Source of the DNA: Actinomycetota bacterium
Lineage (GTDB): Bacteria > Actinomycetota > Humimicrobiia > Humimicrobiales > Humimicrobiaceae
DNA length: 6,891 bases
Assembly: GCA_016932375.1 (NCBI GenBank)
Contig: JAFGDA010000047.1
Location: 1-6,891, forward strand
Reading direction: 5' to 3'
Made by a program: the position numbers and the translations under genes. Below, in pieces: positions 1 through 6,783 of the stretch. Within the stretch, counting starts at the first letter, position 1; every line of letters starts with the position of its first letter. The notes below the pieces were generated by a model. The model made no database searches and was not told the origin of the DNA. It saw nothing but the letters and a program-made list of their open reading frames with translations.

Positions 1-464
1 ACACCGGTCCCGTAATCTACCTGGAATCCCTTGCCCTCAAAGTTTATCATTCCTCCAACAAAATCAATACTCTGCCCGTCCATGGAGAGCACTTTTGACC
101 CGGATGCCACGACATCTGCGCTTCCATAGACCGGTCTTAAAAGCTCGATCAACCACTCCCTGTCTACCCTGGTGTCATTATTAAGGAAAGCCATATACTC
201 GCCGCCTGCAGCTTTTGCAGCCTGGTTATTTGCGAGGGCAAACCCGTTGTTCCTATTATTCCGTATTATCTTTACACCGGGATATGAGGACCTGACGAAT
301 CCGACTGACCCATCTGAAGAATTATTGTCCACCAAAATGACTTCTATCTTATCTGCCGGGTAGTTTAAACTGTATATGCTTTCCAGGCAATCTTTCAGGT
401 ATTTTTCACCGTTAAGATTGACAATAGAGATGGAAACCAGTGGGAAGGTTAAAATCTCTTTCAT
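1..464 (-). CDS. GT2-family glycosyltransferase, N-terminal part (runs off left edge)
   Basis: The reading frame opens at an ATG at 464 and stays open to base 1, giving 154 residues with no stop; the C-terminus is outside the window. The start has a good Shine-Dalgarno AAGGAG (470-475) five bases upstream. The fold is GT-A, GT2 family: a first beta strand with VSISIVNLNG (residues 10-19), the nucleotide-binding DNNSSDGS (46-53), NNGFALANNQ (72-81), and the metal-binding LNNDTRV (94-100, Asp97 being the DxD-type Asp). The later FVGGMINFEGKGF stretch (135-147) resembles rhamnosyltransferase-like GT2 enzymes. It should transfer a sugar from a nucleotide-sugar donor to a growing lipid-linked glycan at the inner face of the membrane; donor and acceptor cannot be told. 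It is transcribed divergently from the fused glycosyltransferase at 868. Family membership is sure; specificity is unknown. Confidence 0.93.
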   Translation of the reverse strand, partial: MKEILTFPLVSISIVNLNGEKYLKDCLESIYSLNYPADKIEVILVDNNSSDGSVGFVRSSYPGVKIIRNNRNNGFALANNQAAKAAGGEYMAFLNNDTRVDREWLIELLRPVYGSADVVASGSKVLSMDGQSIDFVGGMINFEGKGFQVDYGTG

Positions 465-534
465 GCAAGCTCCTTGTATAAGAAAACAATTATCCTAAAT
501 TAAAGGTTTAAAATAGAAAAAAATAACAGGATAA

Positions 535-562
535 ATTATAACAAACATTATATTTTAAACAA
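535..562 (-). promoter_or_regulatory. Candidate promoter for the left GT2 gene
   Basis: Read on the minus strand there is a perfect TATAAT (535-540) preceded by TGT, which makes an extended -10 (TGnTATAAT). A weak -35, TTGTTT (557-562), lies 16 bases upstream. The predicted transcript would start near 528 and have a leader of about 60 bases before the ATG at 464. The region is very AT-rich, so chance matches are likely, but the extended -10 is the best one on this strand. It assumes a bacterial sigma-70-type polymerase. Confidence 0.42.
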
Positions 563-824
563 TGATTTAAGAAAAAACGCCCGGTACTATGAAAACCCCA
601 TCCCCAAAAAATATTTTACTACCTTATATATCAAACTCCCGGGTAATTCCGGGGCATTCAAAATACCAGTCTATTAATCATTATATTTATTATTATATTT
701 ACAGAATTGTTATATAATTAATCCATAAACAGCAATAGATGCTTTAGGATTTTTCCATTAACAAAAAATAAGTAATGCCTGAAAAAATAAAAACCACCCG
801 GAAGGAAATACTTAAAAAGCATGG

Positions 825-853
825 TTGAACTATTGGCATTTAAAGCATAAAAT
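825..853 (+). promoter_or_regulatory. Candidate promoter for the fused glycosyltransferase gene
   Basis: TTGAAC (825-830) and TAAAAT (848-853) are separated by exactly 17 bases, matching the bacterial -35 and -10 consensus at 4/6 and 5/6 positions. The predicted start of transcription, near 860, leaves only about 8 bases before the ATG at 868 or 14 before the ATG at 874, so the mRNA would be nearly leaderless. That agrees with the lack of a clear Shine-Dalgarno there (only AGAAAAG). If a longer leader exists, the true promoter must lie further upstream, for instance around TATAAT at 713-718. Confidence 0.4.
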
Positions 854-867
854 TACCAGAAAAGTAC

Positions 868-3240
868 ATGATTATGAAAGACATAAATATTGCCTTTATA
901 ACCGACCGGATGATAACCGGCCATGGTGTCGATCTTGTTGTCGACCGGTTGGCCGACGGCCTTGCCAAGCTTGGATACAACTGCCAGGTTTACTGCAACT
1001 ATCATGACGAGACTTTTACCAACCGCAAATCCTATACCATAGAAAAACTCCATTACTTTCAACCTGCGGTTAACCCGGTAATGTATGAAAGAAGGATAAG
1101 GAGGATTGCCCCCTATCTTAACAGCAAGGATATTGACCTTTTTATCATCCAGTCATTTCCTTTCTACAGCCTTATCCCGGTCCTTAAAAGCCCAGTACTG
1201 GCGGTGGATCACGGGATAATATCAGTAACCGGCCTTCCCCTGAAAAGAAGGCTCCGTTACAGGTATATGGAATTCAGCCAGAATGTATCATATTTTAAAA
1301 AGGCAGAGGCTCTTGTAACAGTCTCGAAATACCTGCTCGGGTGCCTTCCCCTTGACCTCAGGAAAAAGGCTTCCTTCATATATAACGGAAGCGACCATTA
1401 CCAGTATAAGGATATAACCGGGAGTGAAATAAAGGATTTCAGGGACAACCTTGGAATGGAAGAAAAGGATATACTGCTGCTTTATGTAGGGAGATTAAAC
1501 CTTGTAAACCAGCCCTACAAGGGGCTTGCCGAACTGATAGGCATCTACCAGGAGATATACCAGAAATATAAAAATGTAAAACTTCTTGCAGTCGGGTATG
1601 GTTCCAGGAACGACGAGGAGCTTTTAAAAAACGAGGGTCTCTATGCTATGAGCAATGCTTCGGAAAAGCTAATGCCCCTGATATATAGATCCTGTGATAT
1701 TTATACTACATGTTCCAAATGGGAGGGGTTCGACCTGCCTGTAGCCGAAGCGCAGGGATTCGGCAAACCTACCGTGAGCTACAATATCGGCGCGCACCCG
1801 GAAGTGGCAATAAACGGAACTACCGGTTATGTGGTGGACTCTAAAAAGGAATTCAGGGAGAAGCTCGAGATACTCATTACAAGACCGGATCTCAGGGAAA
1901 AAATGGGTGCTGGGGCAAGGGAATATTCCCGGATGTTTACCTGGGAAAACAGCGTTAAAAATTATGACAGATTAATAAAAAAAATCCTGGACCTCAAAGA
2001 TTCAGATATACAGGCAAAACCACATATCGATATATACAAGCCTCCTAAAAGCATAGAAGTGTCTGCAGTCATTGTAAATTATAATGCATCATACCCTGTC
2101 CTGAAGCAGTGCATGGATTCGCTTTCAAACCAGACCTATAAAAACCTTGAAATCATCATATTCGATAACAATTCAACCAATGACGCACTTGACGCTATCA
2201 AGGTTGATTTCCCGGAAGTGAAAGTTATCTACTCCAAAAAAAACCTGGGCCTGGGAGAAGGCCTCAACCAGGCAATCAGCCAGGCTACTTCAGAGCTTAT
2301 ACTTATATCTAATTTTGATGTGGTTTACAATAATGATGCCGTTGAAATGATGGTGGACCAGCTCAACCGGCTCAAAAGCACGTATATCGGGGTTGCCCCT
2401 AAAATAAAATTCTATTACCAGAGGGATTTCCTTGAAAGCGTCGGGTTATACCTTGACAACAGCTTCTATACAGGTTATCACGGGCTCGGACAGCTTGACT
2501 TAAGCCAGTATAACCGTGAGGAAGAAATCTTCGGGCTTTCCTTTGTTTCCTGCATGATAAGAAGGGATGCCTTCATGGAAAACAGGGTCGGCCCAATTGA
2601 CCCGACATTCTTTTTATTTTACGAAGACGTGGATTTCTGTTACAGGGCAAACCTTCACGGGTACAGGTTCAAATCCTGCCCGCAGGCCATATGTTATCAT
2701 TTATACGGCTACAGTTTCAGGGATGATTCCATTGCCTTTGTTAGGAAGTATTACTACCAGAAACTTAATCTCATGAAGACACTTTACAAAAATGCTGAAG
2801 ACCATAACCTTCACAGGATAATGAATATCGAGATGGGGATTCAAAAAAGCAACCTCAGGGATGAGAACCTGAGAGCCGTGGCGCGCAGGGTTATCAGGGA
2901 TTTCAGGAAAAGTAAAAGATACCTTGCCGGGAAAAGGAAATTCATCCAGTTCTCAAGGCAACTGCCTGATCCGGATATATTAAAATATGGTACCGAAGAA
3001 AAAAATTTCTTTGATGTGGTAAATAACGAACCCGTGTATTCAATAACCAGCCTGCATCACCTGTACCGGCGGCTGTTTGTCCTGATGGGCAATGAAAAAT
3101 ATGAAAGTTATGTGAGCTACCTTATGAACCTCGAACAGACCAGGTTCAAGATAGAAAGCAAATTATTTAAAAATATACTCCATAATAAACTGGAATATGA
3201 GCCGTCCATCGTCCACAAATTTATCGACAGGATACAGTAA
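868..3240 (+). CDS. Two-domain glycosyltransferase, GT4 fused to GT2
   Basis: A 790-residue protein with two catalytic domains. Residues 1 to about 375 form a GT4 (GT-B fold) enzyme: Rossmann-like N-half with DHG (114-116) and VTVSKYL (150-156), then YVGRL (206-210; Arg209) with Lys218, and the EX7E motif between Glu286 and Glu294 in EGFDLPVAE. Residues 397 to about 615 form a GT2 (GT-A) enzyme: VSAVIVNYN (398-405), FDNNSTND (432-439), NLGLGEGLNQA (459-469), a metal-site segment SNFDVV (481-486), and EDVDFCYRA (586-594) near the catalytic base, then YHLYGYS. Residues 616-790 are a charged, helical-looking tail with no recognised domain. No membrane segments or signal peptide are seen. It may add two consecutive sugars to a lipid-linked glycan. 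An in-frame TAA at 841 limits the start to ATG 868 or ATG 874; neither has a strong ribosome site. The 3' end overlaps the next gene, implying one operon. Confidence 0.93.
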   Translation: MIMKDINIAFITDRMITGHGVDLVVDRLADGLAKLGYNCQVYCNYHDETFTNRKSYTIEKLHYFQPAVNPVMYERRIRRIAPYLNSKDIDLFIIQSFPFYSLIPVLKSPVLAVDHGIISVTGLPLKRRLRYRYMEFSQNVSYFKKAEALVTVSKYLLGCLPLDLRKKASFIYNGSDHYQYKDITGSEIKDFRDNLGMEEKDILLLYVGRLNLVNQPYKGLAELIGIYQEIYQKYKNVKLLAVGYGSRNDEELLKNEGLYAMSNASEKLMPLIYRSCDIYTTCSKWEGFDLPVAEAQGFGKPTVSYNIGAHPEVAINGTTGYVVDSKKEFREKLEILITRPDLREKMGAGAREYSRMFTWENSVKNYDRLIKKILDLKDSDIQAKPHIDIYKPPKSIEVSAVIVNYNASYPVLKQCMDSLSNQTYKNLEIIIFDNNSTNDALDAIKVDFPEVKVIYSKKNLGLGEGLNQAISQATSELILISNFDVVYNNDAVEMMVDQLNRLKSTYIGVAPKIKFYYQRDFLESVGLYLDNSFYTGYHGLGQLDLSQYNREEEIFGLSFVSCMIRRDAFMENRVGPIDPTFFLFYEDVDFCYRANLHGYRFKSCPQAICYHLYGYSFRDDSIAFVRKYYYQKLNLMKTLYKNAEDHNLHRIMNIEMGIQKSNLRDENLRAVARRVIRDFRKSKRYLAGKRKFIQFSRQLPDPDILKYGTEEKNFFDVVNNEPVYSITSLHHLYRRLFVLMGNEKYESYVSYLMNLEQTRFKIESKLFKNILHNKLEYEPSIVHKFIDRIQ

Positions 3241-4423
3241 GCGCAATTACAGGCAGAGCCTGAAAATCGGTATAGACATATCAACATTTCTCGACCACGG
3301 TCCTGAAGTTGGTGCGGGAAGATACATACTGAACCTTGTAAATAGCCTCCTGTCCTCTGAAAGCGGGGATACCTTTATCCTTACCGGAAGGTATACTACC
3401 GGAAAGCATTATGATATTATCCGGGACCTTGAAAAGAAATATGGCCGGGACAGGGTCTCCGTAAAAGTCTTCAGGATATCACCACGGATCCTTAAGGTAT
3501 GGGATCGTATGGACTGGCCCCCCCTTGAGTGCCTGGGCTTTAAGGCTGATTTGCTGCACTGCCCCGATTACCTTATACCCCCAACCCTTAACAAGAATAT
3601 CGTCCTGACAGTGCATGATCTTGCTTTCATAAGGCATCCGGAATTCAATTTTGAATGGTTCATCAGTAAATACTCTGCACTCGTAAGGAAAAATACTGTC
3701 AGGGCAAGAACGGTCTTTGCAGATTCCGTAAGCACAAGGGATGATATCATCAAATTCCTTGAAACGGATCCAGCCAGGGTGGAAGTAATTTACCCTGCAG
3801 CGGATTCCTTTTTCAGGAAGCTTGACGAAAGTGAAATAGATAAAAAAGTGCCCGAAAAATATAATACAGGTCAAAGGTTCATACTTTCCGTGGGCACCAT
3901 AGAGCCGAGGAAAAACTACGTCGCCCTTGTAAGGGCCTTCAATACTTTGAAAAAGACCGGGAGATACCCCGGTGTCCGTCTTGTAATAGCGGGGCAGACC
4001 GGGTGGAAAAGCGAGGATTCATTCAGGGAAATAAATGAAAGCCCCTTTAAGGGAGATATAATAGTCACCGGGAAAATTACCGATGGGGACCTGCTCCAGC
4101 TCTACAACCAGGCAGAGCTATTCGCGTATCCATCTTTCTTAGAAGGTTTCGGCCTGCCGCCTCTTGAGGCCATGCAGTGCGGCCTTCCGGTCATATGCTC
4201 TGACAGTTCCTCGCTAAGGGAAGTGGTCGGAAATGCAGGGATAATGGTCCCACCCAATGAGTACAGCATTCTTTCAGGAAATATTGCAAAGATGCTTGAT
4301 AGCGGCCAGTTAAGGGGGGAATATTCTGGAAAGGGATTAAAAAAAGCCAGGACCTTCAGCTGGGAAAAGACCGCGCAAAGGGCCATAAAAATATACCATA
4401 AAATTGCAGATAAGAAGCAATAA
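3197..4423 (+). CDS. GT4-family glycosyltransferase
   Basis: A 408-residue GT-B fold, retaining-type glycosyltransferase. N-half: KIGIDIS (23-29), GAGRYILNL (39-47), TVHDL (138-142; His140) and ADSVSTRDDI (175-184), which contact acceptor or fold the first Rossmann domain. C-half: SVGTIEPRKN (231-240; Arg238 and Lys239 contact donor phosphates), IAGQTGW, and EGFGLPPLE with the EX7E pair Glu316 and Glu324. This pattern fits the mannosyl/rhamnosyltransferase-like branch (MtfB/WbaZ type), but the sugar cannot be assigned. The first ATG overlaps the upstream gene by 44 bp and has no clear ribosome site. It adds about 22 residues before the point where family members usually begin (M-K-I-x-I-D). 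No ATG, GTG or TTG lies between; a CTG at 3260 falls exactly at the expected start. It is probably translationally coupled to the fused enzyme. Confidence 0.92.
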   Translation: MSRPSSTNLSTGYSKRNYRQSLKIGIDISTFLDHGPEVGAGRYILNLVNSLLSSESGDTFILTGRYTTGKHYDIIRDLEKKYGRDRVSVKVFRISPRILKVWDRMDWPPLECLGFKADLLHCPDYLIPPTLNKNIVLTVHDLAFIRHPEFNFEWFISKYSALVRKNTVRARTVFADSVSTRDDIIKFLETDPARVEVIYPAADSFFRKLDESEIDKKVPEKYNTGQRFILSVGTIEPRKNYVALVRAFNTLKKTGRYPGVRLVIAGQTGWKSEDSFREINESPFKGDIIVTGKITDGDLLQLYNQAELFAYPSFLEGFGLPPLEAMQCGLPVICSDSSSLREVVGNAGIMVPPNEYSILSGNIAKMLDSGQLRGEYSGKGLKKARTFSWEKTAQRAIKIYHKIADKKQ

Positions 4424-4441
4424 TTACCCTTTTTAAGGTAA
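4424..4441 (+). terminator. Weak hairpin just after the GT4 stop codon
   Basis: TTACC and GGTAA (4424-4428 and 4437-4441) can pair into a 5-bp stem with an eight-base loop directly after the TAA. There is no T-run following it, so it does not meet the usual pattern of an intrinsic terminator. It is listed only because no better end signal exists in this 94-bp convergent spacer. Transcripts from both sides may overlap. Confidence 0.15.
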
Positions 4442-4470
4442 ACTATCCTCCAACAACCATTTACAAGCTT

Positions 4471-4516
4471 GCCTGGAAATTATTGTTTTATATGCCGGCC
4501 TGGAAATTATTGTTTT
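4471..4516. repeat. Tandem 19-bp direct repeat, 27-bp period
   Basis: The 19 bases beginning GCCTGG and ending TTGTTTT occur at 4471-4489 and again, identical, at 4498-4516. The spacer between copies is 8 bases and includes the palindrome GCCGGC (4494-4499). An 8-bp palindrome CAAGCTTG sits at the left edge (4464-4471). The second copy stops just short of the wzt stop codon. It looks like a local duplication in the convergent spacer. Function is unknown; replication slippage is the simplest origin. Confidence 0.85.
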
Positions 4517-4517
4517 T

Positions 4518-5876
4518 TTACAATTTCTCCACACTTAGCCCGGGGTCAATATCGGTAATTCCTTCGGCTATGTTCCTGTGAATCACATTGATTGTAAACA
4601 TATCGTTTACCCAGTCGCAGTATGTCTTTCCGTCATTGTATCCGACAGAAGGCGAGACTGAATACCGGCCGCCTATCATGACCAGCTTAAATGAAAAAGT
4701 AACCTTAGCCCTGTCACCGGGCTCGAAGGTGCCGGTTTCGATCTTATTGAGTCTTGTATTGGTGCCATAAATGATATTGCCCCTGTGATCGGTGATCCTT
4801 ATGCCGAATATTGGATCCCCTACGGTCCTTTCAAAATCCACATCATATATAAGCTTTACCTCATCACCATAGGAGCAGAAATCTATTTCCCGGTCCTTAC
4901 CATCCAGCATCCTTACCCCGTTTATCCTTGCATCCCCGGAGCCAAACCTTTTTAAAGCCTCCCCGTCAATGCTCAGGTTGGAAAGCTTGCTTATCTCTTC
5001 CCCGTCTATTATCCGCCTGTTTCCCTCTATGACTGTCTTAAATATCTTCTGCCTTTCTTCCCTCTGCTGCTCTATTATCCTTTTCTTTTCAATCTCTTCG
5101 ACAAATGCCCTGTATTTAGCGACAATATCAAGGGGCTTTCCCATATCCCTGACTTTCCCGTTCATAAGGAAAACAACCTCGCTGCAGAGGTCCGAAACAG
5201 CATCGAGGTCGTGGGACACTATTATTATGGTCTTTCCCCTTTTCATGAAATCATATATGACCTTGTAGCATTTGGCCTGGAAGGCCTGGTCCCCGACTGC
5301 CAGCACCTCATCTACCAGCAGTATGTCCGGGTTGACGTTTATAGCAACCGAAAACCCCAGCCGCATGTACATGCCTGATGAATAATGCTTAACGGGGGTA
5401 TCTATAAATTTTTCGAGCTCGGAAAACGAGATTATTTCTTCAAGTTTACTGTCTATATTCTTCTTTCTCATACCGAGTATTGCGGCATTTATATAGATAT
5501 TTTCCCTGCCCGTAAGATCGGGATGGAAACCGGCCCCCAGCTCAAGAAGCGCTGACAGCGTGCCGTTTACGGTTATTTTCCCTGAAGTTGGCTGGATGAT
5601 CCCCGATATGAGCTTGAGCAGGGTGCTTTTACCAGAACCGTTCGGGCCTATAACACCGAAAGTCTGGCCCTTATTTACCGAAAAAGAAACACCGTCAAGC
5701 GCGCCGAATTCCTCATATGTTGTCCGCTTGAACCTTAAAATGGTATTTTTAAGGCTCGGAATCTTCTCATGGTATATCCTGTATCTTTTAGAAAGGGAGT
5801 CCACATCAACAGCCACCCAGGTCTTTGATTGCGCAGGGACCCTTTTTATTTTCTGACTGAACTTTTTAAATATCAT
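4518..5876 (-). CDS. wzt: Wzt-like ABC transporter ATPase with C-terminal glycan-binding domain
   Basis: A 452-residue cytoplasmic ATPase that powers export of a lipid-linked polysaccharide through Wzm. Residues 1-22 are a basic extension. The nucleotide-binding domain follows: Walker A GPNGSGKST (77-85); LLELGAGFHPDLTGREN (110-126), the form seen in polysaccharide and teichoic-acid exporters in place of an ordinary Q-loop; signature YSSGMYMRLGFS (165-176); Walker B ILLVDE (185-190); D-loop AVGD (193-196); His222 switch in VSHDL. A charged, probably coiled linker covers about 258-285. Residues from about 311 to 432 match the Wzt C-terminal beta-sandwich, with FGSGDARI, YGTNT (370-374) and GGRYSVSPSVGY (402-413); this domain binds the glycan to be exported in characterised Wzt proteins. 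ATG at 5876 has AAAGG six to seven bases upstream. It lies 17 bp after the permease gene, hence one operon. Confidence 0.95.
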   Translation of the reverse strand: MIFKKFSQKIKRVPAQSKTWVAVDVDSLSKRYRIYHEKIPSLKNTILRFKRTTYEEFGALDGVSFSVNKGQTFGVIGPNGSGKSTLLKLISGIIQPTSGKITVNGTLSALLELGAGFHPDLTGRENIYINAAILGMRKKNIDSKLEEIISFSELEKFIDTPVKHYSSGMYMRLGFSVAINVNPDILLVDEVLAVGDQAFQAKCYKVIYDFMKRGKTIIIVSHDLDAVSDLCSEVVFLMNGKVRDMGKPLDIVAKYRAFVEEIEKKRIIEQQREERQKIFKTVIEGNRRIIDGEEISKLSNLSIDGEALKRFGSGDARINGVRMLDGKDREIDFCSYGDEVKLIYDVDFERTVGDPIFGIRITDHRGNIIYGTNTRLNKIETGTFEPGDRAKVTFSFKLVMIGGRYSVSPSVGYNDGKTYCDWVNDMFTINVIHRNIAEGITDIDPGLSVEKL

Positions 5877-5893
5877 AAAATACCTTTTTTATT

Positions 5894-6688
5894 TTAAATC
5901 TCTTCGGCAAACCTGTGCTCGAGCTTCTTGAATACGAAATAGCCGATAAAGAATATAAAAAGCGTTATTCCAACAGCAGTCACAGTATCCACGAGCCCCG
6001 GGAACCCTGCCCCTTCAGGATATTTTACAAAATAGAAGATATTCCTGTAATAGGCCGCATAAACAGTCATCGGGTTTATCTTTAAAATTACCTGGTACTT
6101 TTCGGGGACCATGCTCATGGGATAGATGACTGGAGTCCCGAAAAACCATACCATCATTATTATTGTTATCAGGTGCTGGAGATCCCTGAAAAACACATTG
6201 AGGGCAGATACCAGAAGCGTCATCCCGACAACCAGGAAAATCTGGACAAATATGACCACCGGGAGAAGATACAAAAATATATAGAACTTGTAACCGAGGA
6301 CTGTAAGCGCAATAAACAGGGCAACCAGCTCCAGCAAAAAATTTATAAGGTTGGAAAGAACAATCGAAAGGGGGATTATTTCCCTCGGGAAATATATCTT
6401 GTTTATAAGGTTGCTGTTTGATATTATGCTCCCCGCCCCGTAATTTACGGAATTGGAAAGGAAATTGAAGGGAAGAAGCGCGCTTAACAGGAATACAGCA
6501 AATTCTTCTATGCCTCCCCTCATCACTATGGAAAACACAAAAGAATAGACAAGCATCGTAAGTATTGGATTTAATAGGGACCAGAAGAAACCCAGCACCG
6601 AGCCCCTGTACTTTACCTTAAGCTCTTTCTTTGTAAGGCTGAAAAGAAGTTCCCTGTAAGAAAAAAGAGTGCCGATTTTTGATGCCAT
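5894..6688 (-). CDS. wzm: Wzm-like ABC-2 polysaccharide export permease
   Basis: A 264-residue inner-membrane protein, the usual length for the ABC-2 permease of O-antigen or teichoic-acid exporters. Before the first membrane span lies the amphipathic coupling region LKVKYRGSVLGFFWSLLNP (residues 23-41), highly typical of Wzm/TagG. About six hydrophobic segments follow, near 41-56, 63-81, 104-132, 135-167, 174-191 and 235-253. Conserved loops include NKIYFPREIIPLS (96-108), FFRDLQHL (166-173), PVIYPMSMVP (186-195) and NPMTVYAAYYRNIFY (205-219). The start chosen is the ATG at 6688, with CGGGG just upstream, because it gives the normal family N-terminus and fits the promoter at 6733-6760. A TTG at 6712 would add eight residues but has no ribosome site. 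Two copies are expected to pair with two Wzt subunits to form the channel. Confidence 0.94.
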   Translation of the reverse strand: MASKIGTLFSYRELLFSLTKKELKVKYRGSVLGFFWSLLNPILTMLVYSFVFSIVMRGGIEEFAVFLLSALLPFNFLSNSVNYGAGSIISNSNLINKIYFPREIIPLSIVLSNLINFLLELVALFIALTVLGYKFYIFLYLLPVVIFVQIFLVVGMTLLVSALNVFFRDLQHLITIIMMVWFFGTPVIYPMSMVPEKYQVILKINPMTVYAAYYRNIFYFVKYPEGAGFPGLVDTVTAVGITLFIFFIGYFVFKKLEHRFAEEI

Positions 6689-6732
6689 AAAGCCCCGATA
6701 GCTTCCGTTCAAAGATTAATAAAAATCAATTA

Positions 6733-6760
6733 ATTTTAACATTTAAAATTCAAATTTAAA
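6733..6760 (-). promoter_or_regulatory. Candidate promoter for the wzm-wzt operon
   Basis: On the minus strand TAAAAT (6733-6738) is preceded by TGT, an extended -10 of the same form as the one proposed for the left GT2 gene. TTTAAA (6755-6760) is a poor -35 with a 16-base spacer. Transcription would begin near 6726 and leave a leader of about 38 bases before the ATG at 6688. The tract is almost purely A and T, so this is a tentative call. Confidence 0.35.
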
Positions 6761-6783
6761 CCGTGAAAAATTATTTAATGAAG

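Larger units (their letters stand above)
465..867. other. AT-rich divergent intergenic region, 403 bp, no gene seen
   Basis: This spacer separates the left GT2 gene from the fused glycosyltransferase and should hold the control signals for both. Visible items are the promoter candidates at 535-562 and 825-853; an isolated perfect TATAAT at 713-718 with no well-spaced -35; a GC-rich inverted repeat at 637-654 (CCCGG, six-base loop, CCGGG) with no T-run after it; and a 12-bp tandem duplication at 681-704 sharing TTATATTTA. The base composition is sharply lower in GC than the flanking genes. A 17-codon frame at 775-828 has no ribosome binding site and is probably not a gene. No tRNA, CRISPR or IS features were recognised. 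Confidence 0.7.

Noticed and set aside
637..654. GC-rich hairpin in the divergent spacer as a terminator
   Set aside because: No T-run on either strand and it ends no known gene; at most it is an operator or a chance palindrome.
775..828. Short 17-codon plus-strand frame starting MPEKIKTTRK upstream of the fused gene, overlapped by a 9-codon frame at 821-850
   Set aside because: The 17-codon frame has no ribosome binding site. The 9-codon frame has GGAAGGAAA upstream but at a long, 12-base spacing. Neither resembles a known leader peptide, and both lie inside AT-rich promoter DNA.
836..868. Archaeal TATA box (TTTAAAG) upstream of the fused gene
   Set aside because: It is at a plausible distance for a leaderless archaeal transcript, but the better-matched bacterial -35/-10 pair and the AAGGAG site of the left gene favour a bacterium. 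Kept only as an alternative.
3479..3874. 131-codon minus-strand frame inside the GT4 gene
   Set aside because: It lies wholly opposite conserved GT4 motifs and shows no recognisable domain; it is an antisense shadow.
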